Below, piece by piece: positions 1 through 8,586 of a DNA stretch of 12,937 bases; the first letter of the stretch is position 1, and each line of letters begins with the position of its first letter. The translations under genes were made by a program, and so were the position numbers. The DNA lies in assembly GCA_004325065.1 (NCBI GenBank), contig PITI01000406.1:1-12937 (forward strand), written 5' to 3'. The notes under the pieces are model-generated. The model made no database searches and was not told where the DNA came from. It saw nothing but the letters and a program-made list of their open reading frames with translations. The DNA is from Hamiltosporidium magnivora (taxonomy: Eukaryota; Microsporidia; Dubosqiidae).

Positions 1-248
1 GCTAGGTTTCCATGCTTTTACATGGCAATTACCTACATGTTCAGCTGCGGTCTGCAATCAGGTTACATAAAAAACTACAAATAAATTTGTAGAAAAAGTT
101 TCTCCATTTCTTAGACCTCTCCTCTTCATAACAACTCCCATGGAACAACCGAAGATGTAGTGTGGTTAATTCCCACCAAAAATCCAAACAATGATCTCAC
201 AACAGTTTCACACACTCATTGCCAAGCAGAAAGTTTTTTATGTGGTTA
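1..248 (+). repeat. Dispersed direct repeat, copy 1 (left edge of window)
   Basis: This stretch matches 11493-11743 in the same orientation. Shared blocks include the opening GCTAGGTTTCCAT, an ACTACAAATAA block at 74-84, GGAACAA near 142, and CCAAGCAGA followed by TTTTTTATGTGGTTA ending at 248. Between these blocks the copies have diverged strongly. The offset between copies changes only by multiples of three (about -3, then +6). The match starts at base 1, so the repeat probably continues left of the window. Its base composition is less A+T-rich than the surroundings. It could be the end of a mobile element or a decayed duplicated gene segment; no terminal repeats or transposase could be identified. 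Confidence 0.75.
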
Positions 249-981
249 TACTCCCTCCACCACCTTATGTCGAAAATAAATTATTATTTATTAAATATAA
301 TTAGACGAAAAAAATTTTGAAAAAATATGTATTTTTTATATAAAATTACTGTCGTAATTTCTCTCAAGGCACCCAGATAAAAGATATCTTTGATTTAGAC
401 TGGCTCTATCTTTTAAAATAAAGGGTTTGTTGATCTGTGTAACCAAAGAATTGTTTTTCAAAAGTAAAGGTTTATTTATATCATTACTCCAGTTCTTTTG
501 TTTTCTTTCTTCCACTATTGGGTTTCATAAACTATAATTTTTTATCTTATAAGGAAATCTAATAACCCATAATTATGTGGCAGAATACTACATACATTTT
601 CATTTACTTTTTTTCGTTATATAACCAGTCATTGTTTAAATTTTTAAACCATACAATCCCCGTGCCTTACTACACGTAACAATCCGTTTAATTTCCTATA
701 AAACATTCAAAATAGCCTAAAAATATCATGAAAAAATTTGGGAAAAGTAGCAATCGAAGTATTAGCCATTAAATAAGAACATATTTTTATTTTTTCTCTT
801 TAATGTATAGTTTTACCTTGCCATATTATCAATTCTTATAAAAATATATTTTATGTTATCCCATACCATTTCCATTTTAAGTTATATTTCGTTTCTTTTC
901 CTATGAATGGGACAAAATCCAAAAGTGAATTAAAGCTTTGCCAAGTTATAGGCGTTCCAGAGACGTTTTTCTTTTGATTGA
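249..981. other. A+T-rich stretch without recognisable gene
   Basis: I find no reading frame with coding character on either strand. Some less A+T-rich pockets, such as 880-1000, could be decayed sequence, but nothing in them is recognisable. Confidence 0.5.
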
Positions 982-1003
982 TTAGGTTGTCAGTCCAACC
1001 TAA
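982..1003. repeat. Perfect 8-bp inverted repeat (hairpin)
   Basis: TTAGGTTG and CAACCTAA form a perfect 8-bp stem around a 6-nt loop (TCAGTC). It lies about 25 bases beyond the 3' end of the tRNA-like sequence. It is not the usual tRNA terminator, because a T run lies between the two. Its function is unknown and it may be incidental. Confidence 0.6.
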
Positions 1004-1022
1004 ACCTTCTTCTACGAAAGAT

Positions 1023-1027
1023 AAAAA
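1023..1027 (-). terminator. Pol III-type T5 terminator after the tRNA-like sequence
   Basis: On the minus strand a run of five T residues begins one base after the discriminator position of the tRNA-like sequence. This is where an RNA polymerase III terminator would be expected. T runs are common in this DNA, so the evidence is positional. Confidence 0.45.
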
Positions 1028-1028
1028 G

Positions 1029-1098
1029 TGCGATAACCTAGGATCGAACCCGGACCCTCAAAGAAAATATGATATCCTCACTACTAGACCATTGGCGC
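1029..1098 (-). tRNA. tRNA-Glu-like sequence (anticodon UUC), degenerate, probably a pseudogene
   Basis: Read on the minus strand, this has a clear tRNA outline. After a 7-nt 5' acceptor strand comes TG, then a D-arm TGGTCTAGTAGTGAGGAT that closely follows the eukaryotic tRNA-Glu/Asp D-arm and makes a good Pol III A box. The T-arm CCGGG-TTCGATC-CTAGG contains a good B box. A 7-nt loop TTTTCTT would place UUC as anticodon. The fold is imperfect: two acceptor mismatches (positions 4 and 5), one T-stem mismatch, a poorly paired anticodon stem, and only about 2 nt of variable loop where 4-5 are usual. Position 37 would be U, which is unusual. A T5 run follows at once. A decayed tRNA-Glu or tRNA-derived element fits better than a working tRNA. 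Confidence 0.5.
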
Positions 1099-1534
1099 AA
1101 TTTCGGTAGTTTAACACCAAAAAATCACATATGCAGACATTCTATATATAATTTGACTCAATTCACCTCCAAATCCGTTAAAAAATGTATATTGGCTTTA
1201 ATTGCATGTTTCTTACAAATACTTGATACATTGTTTGTCGATTAGATCCACCCTTATTCAAATAATACAAGTATTTTTTTTTTCTTCTGTAACATTATGA
1301 TTCTACAAAAAAAATATTATTTATTTCAGAATTAGGTTAATAATTAAAACACTACTTTATAATACTTATTTGAGAAATCGGTTTTAAAAATTATTTTAAT
1401 AAATTTTTAATTTTGAATGATGGCATATATTTTATTTTTTACGAGAAATAAATAATTCTATATTAGGAAACCTATACGAATGTTCTAAATTAAAATATTT
1501 TACCGATTACTTATATCTATAAAAACCTTATCCC

Positions 1535-2884
1535 ATGAACCTAATCTCCATTTATTTTTTATATTATATACAACTTTTTAAAATTTTACATTTTTCGAAT
1601 CTGAATATCGATGAAACTATTCTTGAAAGAGAAAAGGTAAATAAGCAGTTTATAAAAATATTTGAAAAGCACGATAAAATAAAAAAGAACATTTTATATT
1701 TGAAGAATATCACAAAAAAATTTATATTTTTTAAGAAAATATTTAACAGAGTAATTATTTTATTTTATTCTTTTGATGAACAAAATCTGGAAAGAAAACT
1801 TAATTTTTCAGAAAGAAAAACATTAATAAGTGACTTAAATACATTCCTACACAAATTTCAAATGTATTTAGATTAGTATTCTAAAGGAATCTTTGAGTTT
1901 CTAAAAATTTGTAACCATATTGAAAATGTGTCTACGCATAGTGATAATATGGATATGAATTTACCATTTAATTTATTTTTTTATCAAAAATAACTTTGTT
2001 TTACGGTTGATTCAGATCAAACAAGAAATATTTTTAAACGTTGAGTGAAATATTCGATCTTTTGAAACTTTAATTATCAAAATATACTTTAAACCTAAAT
2101 ATAATAAAAAATTTAATTCTTGTTTGAAGGAACTGTTAAAATATAACTTTAGAAGAGATAATATTTTGGATGTTATAACCAATTTTAAAAAATTTTTTAT
2201 GAATATTCAAGAATTTTAGAAATGCTTTAATATTTTATTCGAAGTCATACTACCAATATATAAATCTTTTATCTTGCTTTTTATTCTGAGTATTTATTTA
2301 CTTTCTAAAAAAATCATGGAATGCTTGCACAGCTTTATTAAATCAATTTAATACTTTAAACAATTATAATAGCGCTGAATCATATTTTATAATAGATGAC
2401 ATAGAAATATCAGAAAGCTTCCCTTCAAAATAAGATTTAGATCGTGAATTTTTTATATAAATTCTGCATTTGTCTCATTTGAAAACCCCTTTGCTATAAT
2501 TACCGAAATAATAACAGAAATTCAAAATATTTATAATTTTTTAGTATCTACGCATGATAGATATGAAAATAATTATATTTTTGATGATAATCGTGGCATT
2601 CTAGTCACTTCTGAAATCAAAAACAGTTTTTTAAATTTTTTATGTCAGGCTATCATGATCTACAAAGATAAATATAATTCTCCATGGGAGTGTTTAGTGG
2701 TTATAATGGTTGAATATACATTTTTTTTAATAGGATGATCGAATCCAGATTCATGATTTCTTTAGTAAATCCAATATTAAAATCTTGTACTAAAGAAATA
2801 GAAACCTCATTAAATTGTTTTTTTAAAAAAATTCATGAAAATAGAAAAGAATTTGAAAATTTTATTAGGACGGAATTTCTTTAA
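1535..2884 (+). pseudogene. Broken gene for an unidentified, possibly secreted protein
   Basis: The first open segment (1535-1876, 113 codons) starts at an ATG directly preceded by CCC, a motif reported upstream of microsporidian start codons. It begins with a hydrophobic stretch (ISIYFLYYIQLF), like a signal peptide or anchor, then a Lys/Glu/Ile-rich helical region. Past the TAG the same frame stays open for 38 codons to 1993 (YSKGIFEFLKICNHIEN). Coding-like segments in shifted frames follow: about 2450-2736 (ENPFAIITEIITEIQNIYNF, then GILVTSEIKNSFLNFL) and 2748-2884 (MISLVNPILKSCTKEIETS), which ends in TAA. Together they suggest one ancestral protein of about 450 residues broken by stops and frameshifts. 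I recognise no family. A short 113-residue product could still be made. Confidence 0.5.
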
Positions 2885-3003
2885 TTTTTTTTAATACTTT
2901 ATTCCACAATTTTAACCACTCCTTAAGATTAATAGAAAAAGGTAATTTTAAATTTCTTTAAGAGGAATAATGAAAGCAGAACTTTTGTCACAATTGTTGT
3001 TTG

Positions 3004-3600
3004 ATTGTGTATAGTCTATTAGGATACAAACTGGATGAAAAATACAAAAAAGCGACAAGAAAAACGTAGGGTGCATTACACTCTACTAATCTTGTATTGT
3101 TAATTGATGGTTTTATGCTATTTGTAACAGACAACTATGCATTGAGAGGTATGAAAAGAGCGGCTAAAATATTTTAAAAGGCCAATGGATTTGAAATTAC
3201 CGAAAGAATTCGACCATTAATCATCTATTTTGTGAAAATACTGGTTCGTTTCATTGGGGAAATTGTGTTTATAAATGTCTTGGAATAATACAAGATAGCA
3301 GATGAGTTCCAAATATGTAGAAAATCTGAGGAAGTTCAGATTAAACTGATATGAAAGTTGCAAGACCTTTCGCACTAACTTAAATGCAAAATCTTTATTT
3401 CTGCAATTAATCAACATGCAATATCTTTGATAGACATTCACATATGATAACATCGACTTGAACCGGCGGATTTCTTAAGATTAGATCCTTAACTGCCTGT
3501 ATGTTTATAAAAAAACAAGGTTCATTTTCGCCCGGGATGTAAAATGTGTTTTCTGCTTCCTAGAACAGAATTTGGAAGAGTTTTTCATAGCGTTTCAAGG
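3004..3600 (+). pseudogene. Reverse transcriptase remnant (later RT motifs and linker)
   Basis: From about 3004 one frame reads LLGYKLDEKYKKATRKT, a stop, GALHSTNLVLLIDGFMLF, then ALRGMKRAAKIF, a stop and KANGFEI. This matches the usual RT region around the catalytic Asp-Asp box, but the box is LIDG at 3100-3111, so the second Asp has become Gly (GGT). After a frameshift, NHLFCENTGSFHWGNCVYKCLGI at 3190-3287 gives the YKxLGI motif of LINE reverse transcriptases. Further on are AINQHAISLI (near 3400), LEPADFLRLD (3457-3486) and LPRTEFGRVFHSV (about 3555-3595), in varying frames. The enzyme is dead by stops, frameshifts and loss of the active site. Confidence 0.75.
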
Positions 3601-3954
3601 TGACGCGAACACATGCTTTTGTAACTTTTAAATTGGCTAGATAAAGGTAAAAAAGCAACTCGAAAACCAGTTATTCTAAAGACGAAGAATACTAATTAAA
3701 CTCATCCTGCCCATTTTAAATATTTTTAAAAGTAAAATATAGGCTGTAAGAATAAGCTACAAAGAAGAAATTTGAAGAAGCTCAATTAGTTCGCATATAT
3801 AACGAAATTCAAAACAAAACTGAATTCAAAGTAATGCGAAGTGTAAAATAAGGAGTTTTAAATTACCGGTCTCTCTTTCAATATGGTTTAAGAAAAAGAA
3901 AGAACTGCGAGCTGCCAAAAGTTCTGCTGTACCGAATTTAAAAATGTATTATAG

Positions 3955-4678
3955 GGTGCAGACTGTATGCGTCAACACTGCAACAAATACATTAAAAAAT
4001 TAGACTATTTAGCGACTCGATGAGAGAAATCGCACGAATATGACTGTAGAAAACACCATGGTAATGTTATGACGCATATATTTACATCGACTAAATAGTT
4101 TAAATTTTAAGTCGTCAAACGAATAACGAGCCAAATAGTATAAAAAATTCTGGATCACAAGCACATAGAGATGCGAGTAGACACAAAAATAAAAACTCAT
4201 ATCAAGATTCTGAATAAGTGACTCAAAATATTTATTTTGGAACAGAGGCAGAATAAGATAACCCTCATTTAAGAAGGAATCACTTCCTAAGACTCACTTC
4301 AAATAGTGTAAACAGAAATCTCAAGGATTATGACATATTATTGAATGGATTAGGTCTTATTTATAAAGTTAGTGGAAGATAATTCCTTGTGTATTAAGCT
4401 GGAACGGTATTGTAAAAAAATACCATAGCAGGTATGTTAAAAGACTACAAATATTCATTAATGTAGAGGCCTTTCGGTCGACAGTAATCAAGAAATCTCT
4501 CGAAACGATTTCTCTTGATCGACGAAGAAGGCTTGAGGCCATGCAAATTCCGAATAGAACTGAGAAAGAGGTTCACATAGTGTTTTTACAAGGATCTGAG
4601 ATGCAGAAACAACCAAGATTCTTTTTTAAAAGCGGAAATAGCTTGAAAAAAGTTAAACGAGTAAATACAAAATATTGA
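3955..4678 (+). pseudogene. Restriction-like endonuclease (REL-ENDO) remnant of the LINE
   Basis: One frame from 3955 reads CMRQHCNKYIKKLDYLATR and then TGA at 4021-4023, where the CCHC-type motif (usually DHLATRC) should have Cys. It continues through EYDCRKHHGNV and HIEMRVDTKIKTHIKI. KIFIL then ITLI is followed by TAA at 4270-4272 and EGIT. In intact elements this is the PD-(D/E)xK nuclease core (PDI...ITLIEVGIT): the Asp position is Lys and the Glu codon is a stop. After a frameshift a frame of 98 codons (4382-4675) is open and gives PCVLSWNGIVKKYHSRYVKR and SLETISLDRRR, ending at TGA 4676-4678. The catalytic residues are lost, so this copy cannot act. Confidence 0.75.
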
Positions 4679-4760
4679 ACTCACCTACATAGATGGAGTA
4701 ACCCCATTAGGGGAAAGGACAATAAACATAACTGAAAAGTTGGATTTAGAAAGAGAAAAT

Positions 4761-5454
4761 GTATAAAGGTAGGAAACATTTTGATTTAGAAACTCCTTTT
4801 ATTAAAATATAAACAGAAGTATAACCAAAAATTAATCTCATTATATTTTATATCTATATGAATATGAATCAAATTCTCAATTTTTTGATATATCTGATAT
4901 ATAATTATAAGATTTTCATGAAATTTAAACATTTAAATGATTTGAATATAATTTAGAATAATTAAGAGAAAAATTTTAAGTGAAAAAATTGTAAAAATTA
5001 ATGTTAGAAAAAAAAATGGCAAATATGATTTTTCTCAATTTAATTTATCTTTTTCTCAAAAATATTCATCTTACTATAAGAGATTAATTATTTTATATTT
5101 TTTTTGTGATTAATTTTATTTGTTACTTCTTACTTTTTTGAAGGCGTAGCTTTCATACTTTTTTCATGGAAAAATGTGTTTTCAGACATTTTATCAAATA
5201 ATTTTTGCTTTGATCGTAAATAATTAATCAAATTATAATTGTAGATTAAATTATTTTTCAATTTTTTTAAGAAGTACTTATATACTTATTTTTAATCATT
5301 TAATATAACATTTATCTAATTCATGATTTAAAAATAATTTAAAAATAATAATATTCTGTAGAAAATATTGGTTAATCTATCAATTAGACAAACAAAAAAA
5401 TGCAATTTATCATTTGAAAAGTAACTTATATTTAAAAATATAGAAGATAAAGAA
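4761..5454. other. A+T-rich spacer upstream of the transporter
   Basis: This is very A+T-rich and low in complexity, with short ATATATC/GATATA runs near 4850-4910. It must hold the transporter promoter, but there is no CCC motif or distinct TATA element that I can single out. One coding-like minus-strand frame, 5130-5285, is described in the findings. Confidence 0.5.
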
Positions 5455-6684
5455 ATGAGAATAATTATAGAAAGAGAAGGAATGTCAGTTTTTTCGGCTG
5501 TTTTTGTTATGTTAACTACAATGATGGGGTCTGGTGTAATAATGCTTCCATGTGCTTTTCGTGGACTGGGTTATATTCTAGGACCAGTGATTTTAATATT
5601 TCTTGGTTTTTTATCATTTTTTACTTTATATTCTATTGGATTCGCTACAAGCAAATCAGAAACAGACATTCTTACATATTTTAATGTGTGTAACAAATTT
5701 TCACCAATACTTTCTTATGTTGCAGATATTTCTTTTATACTTCAAGGTACTGGTTGTTGTTTCGTATATCTTACTGCCTTAAAGAATTGGATTTCGCTAC
5801 TTTTTAAGTCGAAAAACTTGGCGCTTTTTCTAGAAATAATATTAATGAGCATAATTCTTATACTTTCGATACAAAAGAATCTTACAAGATTAAGATATGT
5901 CTCCATAATAAGTGTTATATCCACTGTATATCTTGCAATACTGATGATCTATTACTATTTCAAACTAAAAGATTACATAGAAAACGTTATAATAATACCA
6001 TTCAATACAGATTTTTCATTATCCCTTCCAATAATAATATTTTCACTTGGATGTCACCAAAACCTTGTAAAAATATATTCTGAATTAAATTCTAGAAATT
6101 TAAAAACAATAACCATCGTGTCTCTTATCAGTATATGTCTAGGATCTATAATTTATACAATAATAGGATTAGTTGGTTATATATTGATTGGGCAAAATTC
6201 AAAATACAATATTTTAGAATATTTTATGAAAAACCAAGAGATTCTAAAAACACTTATATCTACAAAGAGTTGGGATAAGAATTTCGTACTTATTAAAATG
6301 GCACTCATTGCTTTTATTATAGTAACGGTATGTTCCTTTCCTATTCAAATACAACCAGCCAGAGATGCCTTCCTTAATATTTACTACTTACTGTCCAAAA
6401 AAAATGTTATAGAAATGGGACGAAAGAAAAACGAAAAAGACAAATTAATTTTAAGTTTGATTCTATCCACCACACTTATATTTATTTCTTGGTTGATAGA
6501 TCTTGATCTAGAAAAGTTAATTAAGTTTATTGGCGCCACTGTAATGAACTTCGTTGTATATTTATTTCCATCCATTCTTTATCTTTTCTCGGTAACGAGA
6601 TTTAAATCGGGATCTATCGTAGCACTACTAATATCTCTATTTTCTTTTATTTCTATGTCCTATTTAATATTCTTTAGCAAATAA
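5455..6684 (+). CDS. Amino-acid transporter, AAAP (Aa_trans) family
   Basis: A 409-residue membrane protein, about the usual length for the amino acid/auxin permease family (fungal AVT, animal SLC38). It has about 11 hydrophobic helices, near residues 12-32, 40-63, 84-108, 121-139, 147-168, 187-205, 218-245, 278-297, 330-350, 356-380 and 386-407. Helix 1 has the glycine break LTTMMGSGVIMLPCAFRGLG typical of the unwound substrate-binding helix of LeuT-fold carriers. CSFPIQIQPARDAF (residues 293-306) matches the family's conserved Pro/Arg motif before the last helices. It probably moves neutral or cationic amino acids, coupled to H+ or Na+, at the plasma or an internal membrane; the substrate cannot be read from sequence. 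The ATG at 5455 is the first in frame. The one at 5482 (residue 10) is a real alternative, since the first nine residues are polar. AATAAA occurs at 6764-6769. Confidence 0.85.
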   Translation: MRIIIEREGMSVFSAVFVMLTTMMGSGVIMLPCAFRGLGYILGPVILIFLGFLSFFTLYSIGFATSKSETDILTYFNVCNKFSPILSYVADISFILQGTGCCFVYLTALKNWISLLFKSKNLALFLEIILMSIILILSIQKNLTRLRYVSIISVISTVYLAILMIYYYFKLKDYIENVIIIPFNTDFSLSLPIIIFSLGCHQNLVKIYSELNSRNLKTITIVSLISICLGSIIYTIIGLVGYILIGQNSKYNILEYFMKNQEILKTLISTKSWDKNFVLIKMALIAFIIVTVCSFPIQIQPARDAFLNIYYLLSKKNVIEMGRKKNEKDKLILSLILSTTLIFISWLIDLDLEKLIKFIGATVMNFVVYLFPSILYLFSVTRFKSGSIVALLISLFSFISMSYLIFFSK

Positions 6685-6863
6685 TATTTTATTTAGCAAA
6701 AAAATAGATTACATATATTTTTTTAGAATTCCGGCCTTCGATATACTTTTTACATTTATTAGAAATAAAACAGTTTGATTTATATTATATTCTAATTAAA
6801 TAAATTTATATTTTTTAAAAAGCTTAATCTTAAATACAAAAGTAAGTATAAAGACATATTATT

Positions 6864-7070
6864 ATGACTTCTTCAATTTGTAAATTGGATGTAAAAATTG
6901 CATTTAAAAAGCAAAACTTTGATTTAAAAACAAATTATAATTGAATCTTTAATGCTTTATACTTTGAAAGACGTGGATTAGAAATAATAATTGGCAAAAC
7001 ACTCAATAATAGATTTAATTCTTTAGTATTTCATGATTTTTCTTATTTTAAATCAATAAATTCAATTTAG
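6864..7070 (+). pseudogene. Small broken reading frame between convergent genes
   Basis: From ATG 6864 a frame reads MTSSICKLDVKIAFKKQ through 26 codons to TGA (6942-6944), then stays open for 41 codons (FNALYFERRGLEIIIGKTL) to TAG at 7068-7070. The second part has coding-like composition, with Arg, Gly and Leu less biased than the flanks. The TGA could be a point mutation in a once-complete gene of about 68 codons. I recognise no family. Chance open frames of this size are possible in a 13-kb window, so support is weak. Confidence 0.25.
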
Positions 7071-7327
7071 TTAATTATAGAATTGATTAGAAAAGATTGA
7101 AAAATTATAAATTAATTGATAGTAATGGCCTATATTTATCAAATCCTTGTTTTATCGACTTAACTTAAGCATAAGAAAAAAAAATTAATATTTTTAATCC
7201 ATTTAATTTCGTAGTGAGAACCACAAAATACTAATTTAAAAAAATCCTAATTCGGTTTTTTTTATTAAGAAATAATAAAAATAAAAAGAAAGAAACTTTT
7301 AATAAACCCATTCCACTTTTAATCAAT

Positions 7328-8584
7328 CTACTCGTTGTCTTTTTCTGTTTTTAAATCAAATAAAGTATTTTTAGGTGATTTAGTATCGTCGTTTGTAGAA
7401 ATATTCGTAGAAGAATTATTGTATCTCCCAGGCGTCTTATAATTCTTAGATGGAATATCGGTATTAAAATTTTTCTTATAGTAAAAGTTTCGATTTGATC
7501 GGTTATTTCTTGGATAAAACTCGTTTTTATTTTCATAATTACCAATATTCCGAGAAGAATTGTTTCCGAAAGAAGTAGAATGTTCATCAAAGGATTTCTT
7601 TCTTTCCAAAACCTCATTATTTGGATTAGAAGGTCTTCTTCTGTATTGATATCCTTTATTATCATATTGTTTCTTAAAATTTGGGTTTTCAAAATCGGGT
7701 TTTAAATTTTTTTTATTTTTTGTATTTTCATAGTTCGTATCTCTTTTATTCTCACGATAATCATTTCGAAATTTGTCTGTAACGTTTTTTTTGGCGGTAA
7801 CAGAAGAAGATGACTTTTCATGGGAATTTAATTGTAAATTCGATGTTTTCTGAGTGTCAAGATTTTTTTCAAATTGTTTTAATGCATTGTTAACTTTCGT
7901 ACTGTCAGTTTCCTTTAATGGTATTTTGTTTTGCTTAATAAATGCTTTTTTATTTTTTTGTATTTTTTTTTCTTCGGATTTGAAAGAATCTTGCTTCTGG
8001 ATTGTTTTTTTCTCTTCTTTCGTTTCAAAATGACCTTCGGAACTTTTTTCTGGTTCTTCATCGCTCAAACACAAATCATTCAATTTATCCATCACGTTCT
8101 TAACACTTTCAATGGGACTATACTCGTTTAAATTCAATTTTGTAGTCAACCCATCAATAACGAAGGGTATCTCTTCTTTTTCAGAACTTTTTTGTTCAAT
8201 CTTTCCATTTATATAATCATCATCTTTTAAATGAATAGCACGATATTCTTCACTAAATTCTACTTTAAAATCATCCAAAGAGTCGGAAAGAGCAGCTATA
8301 CATTCATTCAACATGTCTGTTGATGTCATTTTTCCTTTAAATAAATATTCCTCGTCTATATCAAGTTTTAAAAGATCTTCCATTTCGGTTAGAAGTAACG
8401 TTACATTCTTTTTTTGTGAAACAAGCAATTTTTGCTCATTTGTTAACTTTACATTCATTTGTTGATTCCATTCATGTGTCTCTATCTGATTTAAAGCAGC
8501 TCGAAGCAATTTGGTCCTCTTTTGAATATTCATATACATCTGTATTGATGCTTTTAAGCATCGCATAGCTTCCGTTTTATCCAT
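7328..8584 (-). CDS. Unidentified 418-residue protein: helical N-terminus, long disordered basic tail
   Basis: I do not recognise a family. Residues 1-115 are rich in Leu, Met, Glu and Lys and look helical, probably coiled-coil (TKLLRAALNQIETHEW, then SQKKNVTLLLTEMEDLLKL). The middle, about 120-185, is acidic and contains ESVKNVMDKLNDLCLSDEEP. From about residue 186 to the end it is low-complexity Lys/Glu, then Asn/Arg/Tyr/Ser-rich (YQYRRRPSNPNNEV, NRNFYYKKNF), clearly disordered and basic, as in many RNA-binding or RNP-granule proteins. That role is only a guess. No signal peptide or membrane helix is seen, so it is probably cytosolic or nuclear. The start is supported by CCCC at -6 to -3. 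AATAAA lies about 60 nt past the stop, at 7261-7266 on the minus strand. Confidence 0.85.
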   Translation of the reverse strand: MDKTEAMRCLKASIQMYMNIQKRTKLLRAALNQIETHEWNQQMNVKLTNEQKLLVSQKKNVTLLLTEMEDLLKLDIDEEYLFKGKMTSTDMLNECIAALSDSLDDFKVEFSEEYRAIHLKDDDYINGKIEQKSSEKEEIPFVIDGLTTKLNLNEYSPIESVKNVMDKLNDLCLSDEEPEKSSEGHFETKEEKKTIQKQDSFKSEEKKIQKNKKAFIKQNKIPLKETDSTKVNNALKQFEKNLDTQKTSNLQLNSHEKSSSSVTAKKNVTDKFRNDYRENKRDTNYENTKNKKNLKPDFENPNFKKQYDNKGYQYRRRPSNPNNEVLERKKSFDEHSTSFGNNSSRNIGNYENKNEFYPRNNRSNRNFYYKKNFNTDIPSKNYKTPGRYNNSSTNISTNDDTKSPKNTLFDLKTEKDNE

Positions 8585-8586
8585 AA

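Larger units (their letters stand above)
2990..4760 (+). mobile_element. Decayed R2/R4-type non-LTR retrotransposon (LINE), 5'-truncated
   Basis: This is a relic of one long pol reading frame, recognisable across all three plus frames despite many stops and frameshifts. In order it contains the end of the reverse transcriptase, the linker region with LEPADFLRLD and LPRTEFGRVFHSV, a Cys/His motif region, a restriction-like endonuclease (REL-ENDO), and a conserved C-terminal block LSWNGIVKKYHSRYVKRLQI then LETISLDRRR. This order is that of site-specific R2/R4-group elements, which carry REL-ENDO downstream of RT. The N-terminal zinc fingers and early RT motifs are absent, as expected after incomplete target-primed insertion. 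The last open frame ends at TGA 4676-4678 and less A+T-rich DNA continues to about 4760. Family recognition is from memory of the motifs; exact ends are not resolved. Confidence 0.8.

Noticed and set aside
3217..3453. 78-codon open frame on the minus strand
   Set aside because: It is antisense to the reverse transcriptase relic, which has recognisable motifs on the plus strand; no coding character of its own.
3455..3500. A second tRNA-like B box (GGTTCAAGTCG on the minus strand)
   Set aside because: The flanks do not pair as a T-stem or acceptor stem, and the plus strand encodes the LEPADFLRLD block of the LINE relic.
4009..4200. 63-codon open frame on the minus strand
   Set aside because: It is antisense to the REL-endonuclease relic.
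4702..4713. CCCCATTAGGGG small palindrome near the LINE 3' end
   Set aside because: A 4-bp stem is too short to call a structure; it may be part of the element's 3' UTR.
5742..5924. Minus-strand frames within the transporter (also 6384-6575)
   Set aside because: The transporter frame has 409 codons with clear family motifs; these are antisense readings of membrane segments.
7351..7692. 113-codon minus-strand frame inside the 418-residue gene
   Set aside because: It lies in another frame of the Asn/Arg-rich tail and has skewed Ile/Leu composition typical of an out-of-frame reading.
7931..8131. 66-codon plus-strand frame (Phe-rich)
   Set aside because: It is antisense to the Lys-rich part of the 418-residue protein; Phe/Leu richness is just AAA/GAA read backwards.
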